Assembly (NCBI RefSeq): GCF_030929595.1
Contig: NZ_JAVFVR010000001.1
Coordinates: 310,001 to 374,000 of the forward strand
Direction: 5' to 3'
DNA: 64,000 nt
From: Flavobacterium sp. LHD-85
GTDB lineage: Bacteria; Bacteroidota; Bacteroidia; Flavobacteriales; Flavobacteriaceae
The notes beneath the pieces were generated by a model, which was not told where the DNA came from, searched no databases, and saw only the letters and a program-made list of their open reading frames with translations. Below, one piece after another: positions 9,223 through 18,317 of the stretch. Positions within the stretch are counted from its first letter, which is position 1, and every line of letters begins with the position of its first letter. Made by a program: the position numbers and the translations under genes.

Positions 9223-9843
9223 ATGAAAATTAACACCGCCGAATTTATTGTCAGCAATTCTGATGCATCAAAATGTCCGAAGGATTTTTTGCCAGAATAT
9301 GCTTTTATAGGAAGATCAAACGTAGGCAAATCGTCTTTGATCAACATGCTTACCAACAATAAAAACTTAGCCAAAACATCTGGAAAACCAGGAAAAACAC
9401 AATTAATAAATCACTTCAAAATCAACAACAATTGGTTTTTGGTCGATTTACCGGGTTATGGTTACGCTAAAGTTTCGAAGAAAACAAAATCAGTTTTTCA
9501 GCAATTTATTACTGACTATTTTGAAAACAGAGAACAATTGGTTTGCGCTTTTGTTTTAATTGACATTCGCCACGAAGCTCAAAATATTGACGTCGAATTT
9601 ATGTCTTATATGGGCGAAAGCGAAATTCCGTTCTGTATTATTTTTACTAAAGCAGACAAAATCAGTAAAACAAAAATAGACTCGCATATTGCAGCTTACA
9701 AAAAACAGATGTTTGCAAACAACTGGGCCGAAATGCCACAGTATTTTGTAACCTCATCTACAGAATCTATCGGAAAAGAAGAACTATTGTCTTATATAGA
9801 CCAAGTGAATCAGGAGGTTTTTAAAAATAACTCGGAATTTTAG
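9223..9843 (+). CDS. engB: Ribosome biogenesis GTPase EngB (YsxC/YihA)
   Basis: Small TRAFAC GTPase required for late large-subunit assembly in several bacteria. The 206 residues contain G1 GRSNVGKS (30-37), G3 DLPGYG (75-80) and G4 TKAD (142-145), plus the KTSGKPGKTQ switch region typical of EngB. Length is standard. An AGGAGG at 9200-9205 stands 17 nt before the ATG, too distant to be an obvious ribosome binding site in a phylum that seldom uses one. Confidence 0.95.
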   Translation: MKINTAEFIVSNSDASKCPKDFLPEYAFIGRSNVGKSSLINMLTNNKNLAKTSGKPGKTQLINHFKINNNWFLVDLPGYGYAKVSKKTKSVFQQFITDYFENREQLVCAFVLIDIRHEAQNIDVEFMSYMGESEIPFCIIFTKADKISKTKIDSHIAAYKKQMFANNWAEMPQYFVTSSTESIGKEELLSYIDQVNQEVFKNNSEF

Positions 9844-9903
9844 AATTAAATTCCAAACTAAAAATTCCAAATTCCAAACTTTAGAAACTCAAAATATTAA
9901 ATT

Positions 9904-9944
9904 CCAAATTCCAACTCTTAAAATTGGAATTTGGGATTTTTTTA
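9904..9944 (+). terminator. Terminator after engB
   Basis: CCAAATTCCAA (9904-9914) pairs perfectly with TTGGAATTTGG (9924-9934), followed by GATTTTTTT. The stem is built from the dispersed AAATTCCAA word. Convergent genes lie on both sides. Confidence 0.75.
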
Positions 9945-9986
9945 TTGGGATTTTTTTATTGGAATTTTTTATTGGATTTTTTTATT
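9932..9986. repeat. Four degenerate tandem copies of a T-rich 13-14-bp unit
   Basis: Units close to GGGATTTTTTTATT begin at about 9933, 9947, 9961 and 9974. The last one contains the stop codon of the convergent membrane protein gene (its TAA is the complement of 9982-9984). The unit reiterates the tail of the engB terminator, so slippage duplication is the simplest origin. Confidence 0.8.
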
Positions 9987-10638
9987 GAAGTTTTCTTTTA
10001 GTCGTTCTTCTAAAGTTTAAAGCTCTCCATTCTTTATAAATCAAAAATTGATATAGGATATAAAAGAGCGAATTGAAAAACCAAAAATCGATTACAAACG
10101 GTTCGGTAAGTATTATCGAATCGCTATTTCCAGATAAAAAAATACCCGCACTACTTGTCACATAAATAATCAATCCGTTGCAGAAATAGAAATAATTATG
10201 TTTATCGGTTTTTAAATTTGACACAATAAAATAAAACGCATAAAATAGCAGCGGAATAGAAGTTATTGCTACTTCTACTAAATTAAACTCCCAATAAAGC
10301 GAGGGTCTGTCATAATATTGATATCCTAAAAAAAGCAATACCGAAACAAACACTATTACCATAATCTGCTTCAAGACTTTACTTGAAAAACTTTTATAAA
10401 AGAATAAGTTTAGTGCAATAAACTGGAAATTAAAATAGTAATGTGAAAGGAAGAAATTAGAATTCGGATAAAGGAATCCGATAATATGGCAAAGCAACTC
10501 TACGCAAGACAATAAAACCAAGTAAACTGTAACAATACGATATAATATATCTCTGTTTTTGCAGGTCGTGTAAAATCTTATCGCATTTGCAAATAAAAAA
10601 AACAATCCGACAAGGCTTACCAGAAAAGGGAACAGCAT
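9982..10638 (-). CDS. Hypothetical seven-helix membrane protein
   Basis: I do not recognise this 218-residue protein. Hydrophobicity by eye gives about seven membrane segments, the first at residues 3-20 and the last near 185-205, with short loops and a basic C-terminal tail (RRTTKRKLQ). The layout is like the membrane input modules of some Bacteroidetes signalling proteins, but no signalling domain is attached. It sits downstream of gldC, separated by a terminator-like hairpin, so it is probably transcribed on its own. No function is proposed. Confidence 0.75.
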   Translation of the reverse strand: MLFPFLVSLVGLFFLFANAIRFYTTCKNRDILYRIVTVYLVLLSCVELLCHIIGFLYPNSNFFLSHYYFNFQFIALNLFFYKSFSSKVLKQIMVIVFVSVLLFLGYQYYDRPSLYWEFNLVEVAITSIPLLFYAFYFIVSNLKTDKHNYFYFCNGLIIYVTSSAGIFLSGNSDSIILTEPFVIDFWFFNSLFYILYQFLIYKEWRALNFRRTTKRKLQ

Positions 10639-10670
10639 ATAATTTGTTTTACCCAGACAATGTACAAAAT

Positions 10671-10713
10671 AAAAAATCCCAAACCCAATATTTAAGATTG
10701 GAATTTGGGATTT
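10671..10713 (-). terminator. Terminator after gldBC
   Basis: AAATCCCAAACCCAAT (10674-10689) pairs, with one or two irregularities, with ATTGGAATTTGGGATTT (10697-10713). On the minus strand the stem runs into TTTTTTATTTT, which suits termination of gldC transcripts. It is another member of the AAATTCCAA family. Confidence 0.75.
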
Positions 10714-10731
10714 CTTTTATTTGAAATTTGA

Positions 10732-11064
10732 CTATTTCGTAAGCTCTAATTTTTCTGCGAAGTAATCACAGAAATCTTTCATTGTGTCAGACATTTTTTC
10801 GTCGTCTGTTGCACGCTTGAAAGTGTCCGACATAGCCACTAAAGTCTGGTGGAAGAAAATCTTCATTTCGTCTACCGGCATATCTTTCGTCCACAAATCA
10901 ATACGCATGGTTTCTTTTGCTTTACTGTCCCAAATTGACAGCATAATTGCTTTTGCCTCTTCGGCTTGAACTCCACCGTCTTGCGCACTCCATGTTAGTT
11001 TTTCTGGAACGCGGTTTTCGTCCAATTCTATATTAAATTTAATCTCTGAGTTTATATTTGCCAT
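10732..11064 (-). CDS. gldC: Gliding motility protein GldC
   Basis: Small cytoplasmic protein of 110 residues, matching F. johnsoniae GldC in length and in its start, MANINSEIKFNIELDENRVP. From the published genetics of F. johnsoniae, gldC is co-transcribed with gldB and improves gliding without being strictly required; its biochemical role is unknown. Here its ATG overlaps the gldB stop by one base, confirming the pair. No signal peptide or membrane segment is present. Confidence 0.93.
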   Translation of the reverse strand: MANINSEIKFNIELDENRVPEKLTWSAQDGGVQAEEAKAIMLSIWDSKAKETMRIDLWTKDMPVDEMKIFFHQTLVAMSDTFKRATDDEKMSDTMKDFCDYFAEKLELTK

Positions 11065-12020
11065 TATTTCTTAGGTTTATATTTAGATTTTTCGAAGATT
11101 TCTTTTGGCTCAAGCTTGAATAATTCAGCCAAAGAAACATCACTATTGTTTTTCATGTAAGAACGTACCATCTGCCAGCCAATCCAAGCTCCCACTCGCC
11201 CTGGAGAATCGTTATCTATTTCTAAAAAGAATTTAGAAAAAGGTGCCGGAGCTATAAATCGTGCTCTCAATTTAGGATCTTCATTGTAAAGCATTTCATT
11301 TTCTATAAAATAACGCCACATATAGGCTTCATTTTCTTCGCACCATTTTATCTGTTCAGGAGTATACCCCATTTTTTCTGCATCTGTATATTCAGGAATC
11401 AGCAAATCTTTTGCATAAAGCTGTTTTCCTTCAAAAATCATTTGAGCAACCAAACTCCTATCAATTGAATTTGGAATATTTCGATAAGAAAAACTAGAAA
11501 CCACGTCTGGCATAATCTGTCTTTCTTCAAAATTCTCTTTTAAGTAATTTGGAAACTCATAAAACTTATGATCCTTTCCTAGATACAATTCCAAAGCCAC
11601 CACTACAAGACTGTCTGCATAAATTGATTTTGCATTATAATCCATTTCTCCAATAACCGTAATTACTTTCGGAATTTTTGTTTTAGGAAAATAGTATTTT
11701 ATGTGCTGGAAAAGCTCATTAAATTCTTTGCGAACAGGCTCAAAATTGCTGTATTTTTTTTGAACTTCTTCATAAACTTCTCTCCAGATCGGGTCGTTCA
11801 TTTTCTGAATCCAGACATTATCATCATTGCCAGGAAAGAAAAAAGGATATTGTTTTTTTACTTTTGGAAGATCTTGCGGTTTGGTCTCAAAAAACACCTT
11901 ATCAAATCGTTCTACCTTAATATCAACAGGAATTTCTTCTACTTCTTTTTCGACCTTACTTTTTTGATTGCAAGACAAAAAAAACAGGCATAGAACCACT
12001 GCAAAGCGATAAATTTTCAT
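11064..12020 (-). CDS. gldB: Gliding motility lipoprotein GldB
   Basis: Lipoprotein of 318 residues with a signal peptide ending in the lipobox FLSC, lipidated Cys at position 17. It matches the known F. johnsoniae GldB in size, lipoprotein nature and linkage to gldC. gldB mutants of that species do not glide; the molecular activity is not known. The protein is exported and presumably membrane-anchored. The -7 box at 12083-12090 on the minus strand (TATATTTG) is the best promoter candidate. Confidence 0.93.
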   Translation of the reverse strand: MKIYRFAVVLCLFFLSCNQKSKVEKEVEEIPVDIKVERFDKVFFETKPQDLPKVKKQYPFFFPGNDDNVWIQKMNDPIWREVYEEVQKKYSNFEPVRKEFNELFQHIKYYFPKTKIPKVITVIGEMDYNAKSIYADSLVVVALELYLGKDHKFYEFPNYLKENFEERQIMPDVVSSFSYRNIPNSIDRSLVAQMIFEGKQLYAKDLLIPEYTDAEKMGYTPEQIKWCEENEAYMWRYFIENEMLYNEDPKLRARFIAPAPFSKFFLEIDNDSPGRVGAWIGWQMVRSYMKNNSDVSLAELFKLEPKEIFEKSKYKPKK

Positions 12021-12082
12021 TTTATTTTAATTAGATTTGTGTTATCAGAATTTTAAGTAGTTGCGTACTCAAAATAGTTCTG

Positions 12083-12090
12083 CAAATATA
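12083..12090 (-). promoter_or_regulatory. -7 box for gldB
   Basis: The complement of CAAATATA reads TATATTTG, an exact TAnnTTTG, followed by GC on the upstream-facing side as in many Bacteroidetes promoters. It lies about 63 bp before the gldB ATG. No TTG -33 is evident at the usual distance. Confidence 0.5.
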
Positions 12091-12119
12091 CATCCCTACA
12101 TCTTAAAACTTAAACTATT

Positions 12120-12926
12120 ATGGCTAAAAAAAGCACAATTCAGACAGAAAAAGTAAATACGCACATTGTAGAGTGGTTAAAAAATTACGCTACTAACGCA
12201 AAAGTAAATGGTTTTGTAATTGGAATCTCTGGAGGTGTAGATTCTGCAGTAACATCAACTTTATGCGCGCAGACTGGACTGAAAGTTTTATGTGTAGAAA
12301 TGCCAATTCATCAGGCAGAAAGCCAAGTTTCAAGAGGAAGAGAGCATATTGATCAGCTTAAAAAACGTTTCCCAAATGTTTCTGATGTTAAAACTGATTT
12401 GACTGGAGTTTTTGAATCTTTTAAAAGCAGTGTTCCTTCAACCGATGATCAAGCTAAAGTAAATTTAGCTTTGGCAAATACTCGTGCACGTATCAGAATG
12501 ACTTCATTATATTATTTAGCAGGAATTCATGGTTTACTTGTCGCAGGAACTGGAAATAAAGTTGAAGATTTTGGCGTAGGTTTTTACACAAAATATGGAG
12601 ATGGCGGCGTAGATTTAAGTCCGATAGCTGATTTAATGAAATCTGATGTATATGCTTTAGGAGAATTTTTAGAAATTCCAAAGTCAATTTTAACAGCAGC
12701 ACCTACAGACGGATTATTTGGTGACAATCGTACTGATGAAGACCAATTAGGCGCAAGTTATGACGAATTAGAGTGGGCGATGCTAGCCGCGGAGTCAGGA
12801 AAGACGGCGTCTGACTTTGAAGGGAGAGAAAAATCTGTCTTTGAAATCTATAAACGACTAAACACCAACAACAAGCATAAAATGGATCCAATTCCGGTTT
12901 GTTTAATACCAAAAACGTTAAAATAA
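12120..12926 (+). CDS. nadE: Ammonia-dependent NAD synthetase NadE
   Basis: Catalyses amidation of nicotinic acid adenine dinucleotide to NAD. The 268 residues hold the N-type ATP pyrophosphatase loop SGGVDS (37-42), GTGNKVEDFGVGFYTKYGDGGVD and the PTDGLFGDNRTDEDQLG segment. No N-terminal glutaminase (nitrilase) domain is attached, so the enzyme is the short, ammonia-using form. It is transcribed divergently from gldB. A second -7-like box TAGATTTG at 12032-12039 could drive it, with a leader of roughly 75-80 nt. Confidence 0.94.
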   Translation: MAKKSTIQTEKVNTHIVEWLKNYATNAKVNGFVIGISGGVDSAVTSTLCAQTGLKVLCVEMPIHQAESQVSRGREHIDQLKKRFPNVSDVKTDLTGVFESFKSSVPSTDDQAKVNLALANTRARIRMTSLYYLAGIHGLLVAGTGNKVEDFGVGFYTKYGDGGVDLSPIADLMKSDVYALGEFLEIPKSILTAAPTDGLFGDNRTDEDQLGASYDELEWAMLAAESGKTASDFEGREKSVFEIYKRLNTNNKHKMDPIPVCLIPKTLK

Positions 12927-13018
12927 CACATTTTAACATTCTCTGCGAGTTATTACAGAATTTATTTATTAATTTTACCATTCCAAAAACATGAACAATT
13001 CTAAAAAAGGTAAAAATT

Positions 13019-13648
13019 ATGATTAAAGTATGTCTAGCAGACAATCATCCTGTTACGCACTTTGGCGTTAAGTCTTATTTTAAAGACCACGATCAAATTT
13101 CAATTGTTGCCAACGTAGGCAATTTTTCAATGGTTAGAGATATTCTTCAAACGAAGGAGATCGACATTTTAATTCTAGATTTAGAGTTAGAAGGTCTTTC
13201 AAGCATCTTTGAAATTAAATCTATCCTAAAAAATTTCCCAAAAACAAAAATTGTTATTTTCAGTGATCTTGCTGAGCAAATGTACGCTCCAAACGCAATT
13301 AAAGCAGGAGTTTCTGGGTATGTACACAAAACAGAAAAACTTGAAACATTAGGTCATTCTATCATTAAAGTACACGAAGGAAAAATTATCATCAACGAAA
13401 CGGTACGCAAAAACATGGCGCTTATTGCTAAACAAAGCAAAAGCGAACGTCTGTACAGAAAACTTTCTAACCGCGAAATCGAGGTTTTACGCTATTTAAG
13501 TGATGGTAAGAAAAACAACGAAATCTCTAAAATCTTAAATCTAAACGAAAAAACAATCAGTACTTACAAACTGAGATTATTAACAAAATTAAATGTTACT
13601 AATCTAGTGGACTTAGTTAACAAAGCTAAGACTTTAGAAATTATTTAA
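13019..13648 (+). CDS. LuxR/NarL-family response regulator
   Basis: A 209-residue two-domain regulator. The receiver domain (1-120) has D8, the phosphoacceptor D54 in LILDLE, and K104; the output domain (about 145-209) is a LuxR-type helix-turn-helix, LSNREIEVLRYLSDG through NEKTISTYKLRL. No histidine kinase lies nearby, so the partner is unknown. Because S82 replaces no conserved catalytic residue and D54 is intact, phosphorylation control is plausible. It stands alone between nadE and a bidirectional terminator. Confidence 0.92.
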   Translation: MIKVCLADNHPVTHFGVKSYFKDHDQISIVANVGNFSMVRDILQTKEIDILILDLELEGLSSIFEIKSILKNFPKTKIVIFSDLAEQMYAPNAIKAGVSGYVHKTEKLETLGHSIIKVHEGKIIINETVRKNMALIAKQSKSERLYRKLSNREIEVLRYLSDGKKNNEISKILNLNEKTISTYKLRLLTKLNVTNLVDLVNKAKTLEII

Positions 13649-13696
13649 TCACAAGCCGAAAATCTTAACTTTTTAAGAGAATCGAAAAACTTTATA

Positions 13697-13740
13697 AAAA
13701 CTCTATCTGCTTTGATTTATCAAATGAGATAGAGTTTTTT
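13697..13740. terminator. Bidirectional terminator between the response regulator and dnaG
   Basis: CTCTATCT (13701-13708) pairs with AGATAGAG (13727-13734), flanked by A-runs on the left and T-runs on the right so the stem extends and both strands end in T-rich tails. It serves two convergent genes. Confidence 0.85.
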
Positions 13741-13757
13741 CATTTTTAATATTTTTT

Positions 13758-15830
13758 TTAGTGATAAGGCACCACTACTCGTCCTAATTTCTTAGAAAAA
13801 TTATTCAGTAATTTTGAATAATCAATAACCATACTCAAAGTTTCTGAGTTGTCATCTTGCGGATCGGTTAAAAGAGAATTCTTTAATTCTGCAATAATTC
13901 CCGAAACCAAATACCATCGCATAGAAAATATGGTATCAGAAACATTCTGCTCGATAGTTTCGCTTTTATGCTTTGGAAAAATATTCTGCCCTTCCCAATT
14001 ATGAATGGTCAATCTTTCATCTTCCATTAAAATATTGGTAACTTCCTGAGCAAATTCAGGCTCCAAATGCATCAAATATTTATCTAAACTAAATGTCTCA
14101 TTTTGATTATAAAAATCAATGATGTTTGTGTAAATATTCTGAAACAAAATATTTGACAACTGCACTTCATCTTCTTGAAGACTTAAATATATTTTTTCGA
14201 ATACTTTATATTGTCTTTTTTCCGAAACCTCTTTTACATTTCCTTCTTCATCAGCTTTTAAGAAAACATCTTCAAAATTTTCTACTACACTTCCGTATAA
14301 TAATAATATCTCAATAACCTTTCTTTCAAAACCATATAAAATATCCACTTTTTGATTTTGCTCTTGCGGATAATAACCTGAATCTCCAGGATAATCATAA
14401 CCTTCCGGCGGACCAGTTCTTGGATCTTCTGGATCTCCACCTGAAAACGTACCTGCTTGCGGAGGCTGATTTCTAACTACTTCAAAAGGCTTTTGCTCTT
14501 GTTTCTGCTTTTTATTAGCGTCAGCTATATCTTTCTGAATCAGCTGCGCCAAAGTACTCGTTAAGACCTGCTCCGAAATATCCATTATACGTGCGCATTC
14601 CTGAATATAAACCTCACGTTGAATGCGATCTGGTATTTTAGAAATACTCGTAACCATATCACGAATTAGATCAGCCTTTTTTATCGGGTCGTTTTTAGCT
14701 TCGCCCATTAAAATCGAAGCCTTAAACTGTATAAAGTCTTTACTATTATTTTCTAAATAAGCGACTAAATCGCTGTGCGAATTTTTACGCGCAAAACTGT
14801 CTGGATCTTCTCCCTGAGGAAAAGAACAAACACGAACATTCATACCTTCTTCCAAAATCAAATCAATTCCTCGAATGGCTGCTCGCAAACCGGCTGCATC
14901 ACCATCAAAAAGAACGGTGATATTCCTAGTAAGACGATTGATCAAACGAATCTGATCTGGTGTTAAAGCTGTTCCAGACGAAGCCACAACGTTTTCTATT
15001 CCAGCTTGACTGAACTGAATCACATCGGTATAACCTTCTACCAAATAACAGTTGTTTTGCTTCGCTATAGATTGTTTGGCATGATAAATTCCGTAAAGGA
15101 CTTTACTTTTATGGTAAATATCACTTTCCGGCGAATTCAGGTATTTTGCAGCTTTTTTATCATTGGTTAAAATACGCCCTCCAAAACCTAAAACACGGCC
15201 CGACATACTTTGAATTGGAAACATCACACGACCTTTAAATCGGTCAAACGGACGGTCTTCTCTCGGAATTGTTAAACCTGTACTTTCTAAAAATTCTAAT
15301 TTATAACCTTTCCCAAGGGCTTCTTTCGTCAAAGCATCCCAAGTTTCTGGAGAGTATCCTAAATTGAATTTTTTAATGGTTTCGTTGGTAAATCCTCTTT
15401 CTTTAAAATAAGATAAACCGATCGCTTTTCCCTCTTCAGAATTAACCAAAACATCCTGAAAATATTTGGCTGCAAATTCAGAAACCAAGTACATACTTTC
15501 TCTAATATCTGTATTTGCTTTTTCTGCTTCTGTCTGTTCGGTTTCTTCAATTTCGATATTGTACTTTTTAGCTAAATATCGAATGGCTTCTGGATAGGTA
15601 AATTGTGAATGTTCCATTAAGAATTTAACAGAATTCCCTCCTTTTCCTGTACTAAAATCTTTCCAGATTCCTTTTGCGGGCGATACCATAAACGATGGCG
15701 AACGCTCATCTGAGAACGGACTCAACCCCTTAAAATTACTTCCTGCGCGTTTTAAATTCACAAAATCGCCAATAACCTCCTCTACTCGAGCAGTTTCAAA
15801 AACAGAATCAATGGTGTTTTGTGAAATCAA
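13758..15830 (-). CDS. dnaG: DNA primase DnaG
   Basis: Synthesises RNA primers at the replication fork with DnaB. The 690 residues keep the usual order: CHC2-like N-terminal domain (1-100), RNA polymerase core with TOPRIM motifs LVEGYTDVIQ and FDGDAAGLRA, and a long C-terminal region for helicase contact containing a Pro/Gly-rich linker. The zinc ligands are gone: the usual CPFH reads SPFS (37-40) and the second Cys pair aligns with D58 and T61. The start is TTG at 15828-15830; an in-frame TAG lies three codons upstream and no earlier ATG exists. Confidence 0.93.
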   Translation of the reverse strand: MISQNTIDSVFETARVEEVIGDFVNLKRAGSNFKGLSPFSDERSPSFMVSPAKGIWKDFSTGKGGNSVKFLMEHSQFTYPEAIRYLAKKYNIEIEETEQTEAEKANTDIRESMYLVSEFAAKYFQDVLVNSEEGKAIGLSYFKERGFTNETIKKFNLGYSPETWDALTKEALGKGYKLEFLESTGLTIPREDRPFDRFKGRVMFPIQSMSGRVLGFGGRILTNDKKAAKYLNSPESDIYHKSKVLYGIYHAKQSIAKQNNCYLVEGYTDVIQFSQAGIENVVASSGTALTPDQIRLINRLTRNITVLFDGDAAGLRAAIRGIDLILEEGMNVRVCSFPQGEDPDSFARKNSHSDLVAYLENNSKDFIQFKASILMGEAKNDPIKKADLIRDMVTSISKIPDRIQREVYIQECARIMDISEQVLTSTLAQLIQKDIADANKKQKQEQKPFEVVRNQPPQAGTFSGGDPEDPRTGPPEGYDYPGDSGYYPQEQNQKVDILYGFERKVIEILLLYGSVVENFEDVFLKADEEGNVKEVSEKRQYKVFEKIYLSLQEDEVQLSNILFQNIYTNIIDFYNQNETFSLDKYLMHLEPEFAQEVTNILMEDERLTIHNWEGQNIFPKHKSETIEQNVSDTIFSMRWYLVSGIIAELKNSLLTDPQDDNSETLSMVIDYSKLLNNFSKKLGRVVVPYH

Positions 15831-15903
15831 TGTATACTAAATTTTAAAAGTTGAGAGCTTGCAAAAATACGCAAATCTTGTTGGATTTTTAATCATTTTA
15901 AAT

Positions 15904-15929
15904 CAAAAAAGCATCTCAAAAAAGATGCT
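15904..15929 (-). terminator. Terminator after the barrel protein gene (sigma-factor operon)
   Basis: AGCATCT (15910-15916) and AGATGCT (15923-15929) form a perfect 7-bp stem with a 6-nt loop; reading the minus strand it is followed by TTTTTT. It closes the operon that ends at 15958, upstream of dnaG. Confidence 0.9.
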
Positions 15930-15957
15930 CTTTTACTAACTAAACTTAATTTTATAT

Positions 15958-17553
15958 TTAATTGAAATCGAAGCGCAATCCCAAAGAAATATTATTTTGA
16001 TCAACACTGTTTTTTTCAAATAAAGGCTGCAAATCATATTTCAAATACAAACTTGTTGATTTGTAACCAACATATGTACTAAGTCCATAATTAAAATCAT
16101 TTACATTAAAATTCCCCTTTGTTTTTTGCTTCACATCATTTCCAACCGCATCTTCAAAACATAAAATTTGTTTTGATTTCACTCTAAATCCGGCATAACC
16201 TCCTATACCAAATCTGGCACTTTTATGTGATTTAAAATAATTAACGCCATCTCGAATTTCTTTCTTAGTAAAATCAAACTCCAAATGTAATGGCACCATT
16301 ACATATACATTTCTAAATCGGGATTCGTCTAAATGTACGGGGCTCGTCACTAAATCGGTTTGTGCGCCATTTTTTTCAAAATAGCGATCATCTGTAGCTC
16401 GCAGATTATTATACATCAGAGACATTCCGTATTTAAAATGCAGCAAATTATCTTCTTTAAAAATTCTAGTATTCCCAGTTACCCCCCATTCATAAAAGTG
16501 AGATTGCAAATACTTAAAATCTGAATGCGCAACTTGGCTATCAGTCACTAAATTATTTACTCCAAAAGCAAAAACAAATTGAGTCGTAGTTCTTTTTGAT
16601 TGGCGTTTATCAACATCTTTTTGCCCGTGATACACTTTCATAGAAGTAAGATTAATGATTGTTTGGTCTCCTTTATCACAATCATTGCAATCGCCAATTA
16701 TAATTTTTGTCCCTTTTCTTTTATTTGCATCTTCGGCCTCAATTTTTCCATCAACTCTATCTTGAACCAATTGACTTAATTTATTTTCTTCGATAGTGAC
16801 ATTTGTCTCAATATTAGCAGCGTGAACTTTAGCTTTATTCAATTTAAGCTCTTCCGCTTTTTCTTTAGAAATTTTTCCTTTTGAAACTTCATTATCTAAT
16901 GAATCCACTTCCACTTTTAAAGCCTTTTTTTCATCCTCTGTTATTTTTTTAATTTGGTCAGCAATCGCTTTTGCTCTTACTTCAAATGGAATTTCTTTAG
17001 GCTCACGTCCTTTATTTAACCCAGTTTCTGGAACAGTATCATCAACTACTTCTAGCTTTACATCTTTAAACCAAATTTTCCCAGGCCCATCTAATAAAAC
17101 TCCATAAGTAATGGATGTTGCATCTTTTGGAACAAATAGAACAACTTCATATTTTGTCCAATCAGTTGAACCTTTTATAGGCCTGTTCTGCATGTTATCA
17201 AAAGCAAGCACACGAGCAGAATAATAATCGACACGCATCCAAAGTCCCGCCCAAGAATTTACGTTTTCGGTCTTTACATAAGCAGTCATTTTAAGTGTTT
17301 TATCCTGATATAATTCAGATTTTGCGGACTTTCCAAGACTGCCAAAACCTTTTATTTTACTTTGAACTGATTTTATGGTAAAGATATTTTGATCAGCGGA
17401 TTCTGGATCTTTCTCAAAATTCATTTCATATTTTACAGGTTCATGTTGCCAATAAGACCAGTCTAAAACTTTTTTAAAACTGCCACTCTCTTGTGCTGAT
17501 AATTTAGTTGCCATAGCAACTATCATCATTGCAATTAATATAATTTTTTGCAT
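15958..17553 (-). CDS. Outer membrane beta-barrel protein with N-terminal beta-sandwich and coiled coil
   Basis: No named family is certain. The 531 residues start with a signal peptide (to about A20). Residues 25-170 look like a jelly-roll/carbohydrate-binding-like sandwich (WAGLWMRVDY, KIWFKDVKLE). Residues 190-270 are a charged coiled coil, then a motif GDCNDCDKGD (about 290-299) with two Cys. Residues about 310-531 alternate like a small outer membrane barrel and end LRFDFN. It is last in an operon with a sigma factor and an anti-sigma-like protein, so envelope sensing or an envelope target is inferred. Confidence 0.6.
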   Translation of the reverse strand: MQKIILIAMMIVAMATKLSAQESGSFKKVLDWSYWQHEPVKYEMNFEKDPESADQNIFTIKSVQSKIKGFGSLGKSAKSELYQDKTLKMTAYVKTENVNSWAGLWMRVDYYSARVLAFDNMQNRPIKGSTDWTKYEVVLFVPKDATSITYGVLLDGPGKIWFKDVKLEVVDDTVPETGLNKGREPKEIPFEVRAKAIADQIKKITEDEKKALKVEVDSLDNEVSKGKISKEKAEELKLNKAKVHAANIETNVTIEENKLSQLVQDRVDGKIEAEDANKRKGTKIIIGDCNDCDKGDQTIINLTSMKVYHGQKDVDKRQSKRTTTQFVFAFGVNNLVTDSQVAHSDFKYLQSHFYEWGVTGNTRIFKEDNLLHFKYGMSLMYNNLRATDDRYFEKNGAQTDLVTSPVHLDESRFRNVYVMVPLHLEFDFTKKEIRDGVNYFKSHKSARFGIGGYAGFRVKSKQILCFEDAVGNDVKQKTKGNFNVNDFNYGLSTYVGYKSTSLYLKYDLQPLFEKNSVDQNNISLGLRFDFN

Positions 17554-17591
17554 GATTTTCGTTTTTTGATTGATGATTGATGATTTTTTAT

Positions 17592-18317
17592 TTATTCTTC
17601 GTAATTCCTATTTGCTATAGCGCTTTTTACAGCCTTCAAATTTTTATTAAATTTATCTAGCGCTGACTCTCTATAAGATTGATTTAATTCTGTTTCAGCA
17701 TTTAGCAGCAAATCATTAGGATTTACAGAAACCGCTTTTCTGTTTTTTTTAATTATTTCGTCAGTAGCTTTTGTATCCGCTTTACCATTGACTTCTGCTA
17801 ATAATTGTTCTGCCGAAATGTATTTGCTTTTATTCTCAGTTTGGTGATTCTTATTTTCAAACGAATTAACTATCGCATTATCTTCTTTTAAATCATTTTT
17901 AACCGAAAGCTCTACATTGCTCTCAAGCTGTTTTGAATTCTTGTTTTGATTATGAATATCAACAACAGCCGAAGCATTTTTCGTTATTGGTTTCGGATTA
18001 TGATTATTAACACTTATGACATCGTCTTCATTTACTCCTACCGCATTTAAAGTGTCTTTATTTATTTTTTGCTCTAAGACTATTGGTGTATCCTTTTTTA
18101 TTTCTACAATTTCAGAACGATTAAAATAAATTGTACCAACCAATAAAAACCCCACAATACTTGCTGCTATATACAGCCATTTTCTGTTTTTCTTTGGCTT
18201 TTTCTCTTCTGCTACACTCAACATGGCATCCAATCGATCCCAGGCGTTGTTGCTTGGTTCAATCTCACGTTGGTTTAGTTTTTCACGGAAATCCTTTTCA
18301 AAATTATTCGGTTCCAT
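17592..18317 (-). CDS. Anti-sigma-factor-like single-pass membrane protein
   Basis: The 241-residue protein has a cytoplasmic N-terminus with SNNAWDRLDAML (about 22-33), a Trp-Leu pattern common in Bacteroidetes proteins paired with ECF sigma factors, one membrane segment (about 47-64), and a long polar periplasmic part rich in Asn and Lys without a recognisable domain. The start overlaps the sigma factor gene by 14 bp, so the two are coupled. Its role as the anti-sigma is inferred from topology and position; there is no clear zinc-binding HxxxCxxC motif. Confidence 0.65.
   Translation of the reverse strand: MEPNNFEKDFREKLNQREIEPSNNAWDRLDAMLSVAEEKKPKKNRKWLYIAASIVGFLLVGTIYFNRSEIVEIKKDTPIVLEQKINKDTLNAVGVNEDDVISVNNHNPKPITKNASAVVDIHNQNKNSKQLESNVELSVKNDLKEDNAIVNSFENKNHQTENKSKYISAEQLLAEVNGKADTKATDEIIKKNRKAVSVNPNDLLLNAETELNQSYRESALDKFNKNLKAVKSAIANRNYEE

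Noticed and set aside
9932..9986. Tandem units considered as a CRISPR array
   Set aside because: No spacers, unit of 13-14 bp, and T-rich; no cas genes in the window.
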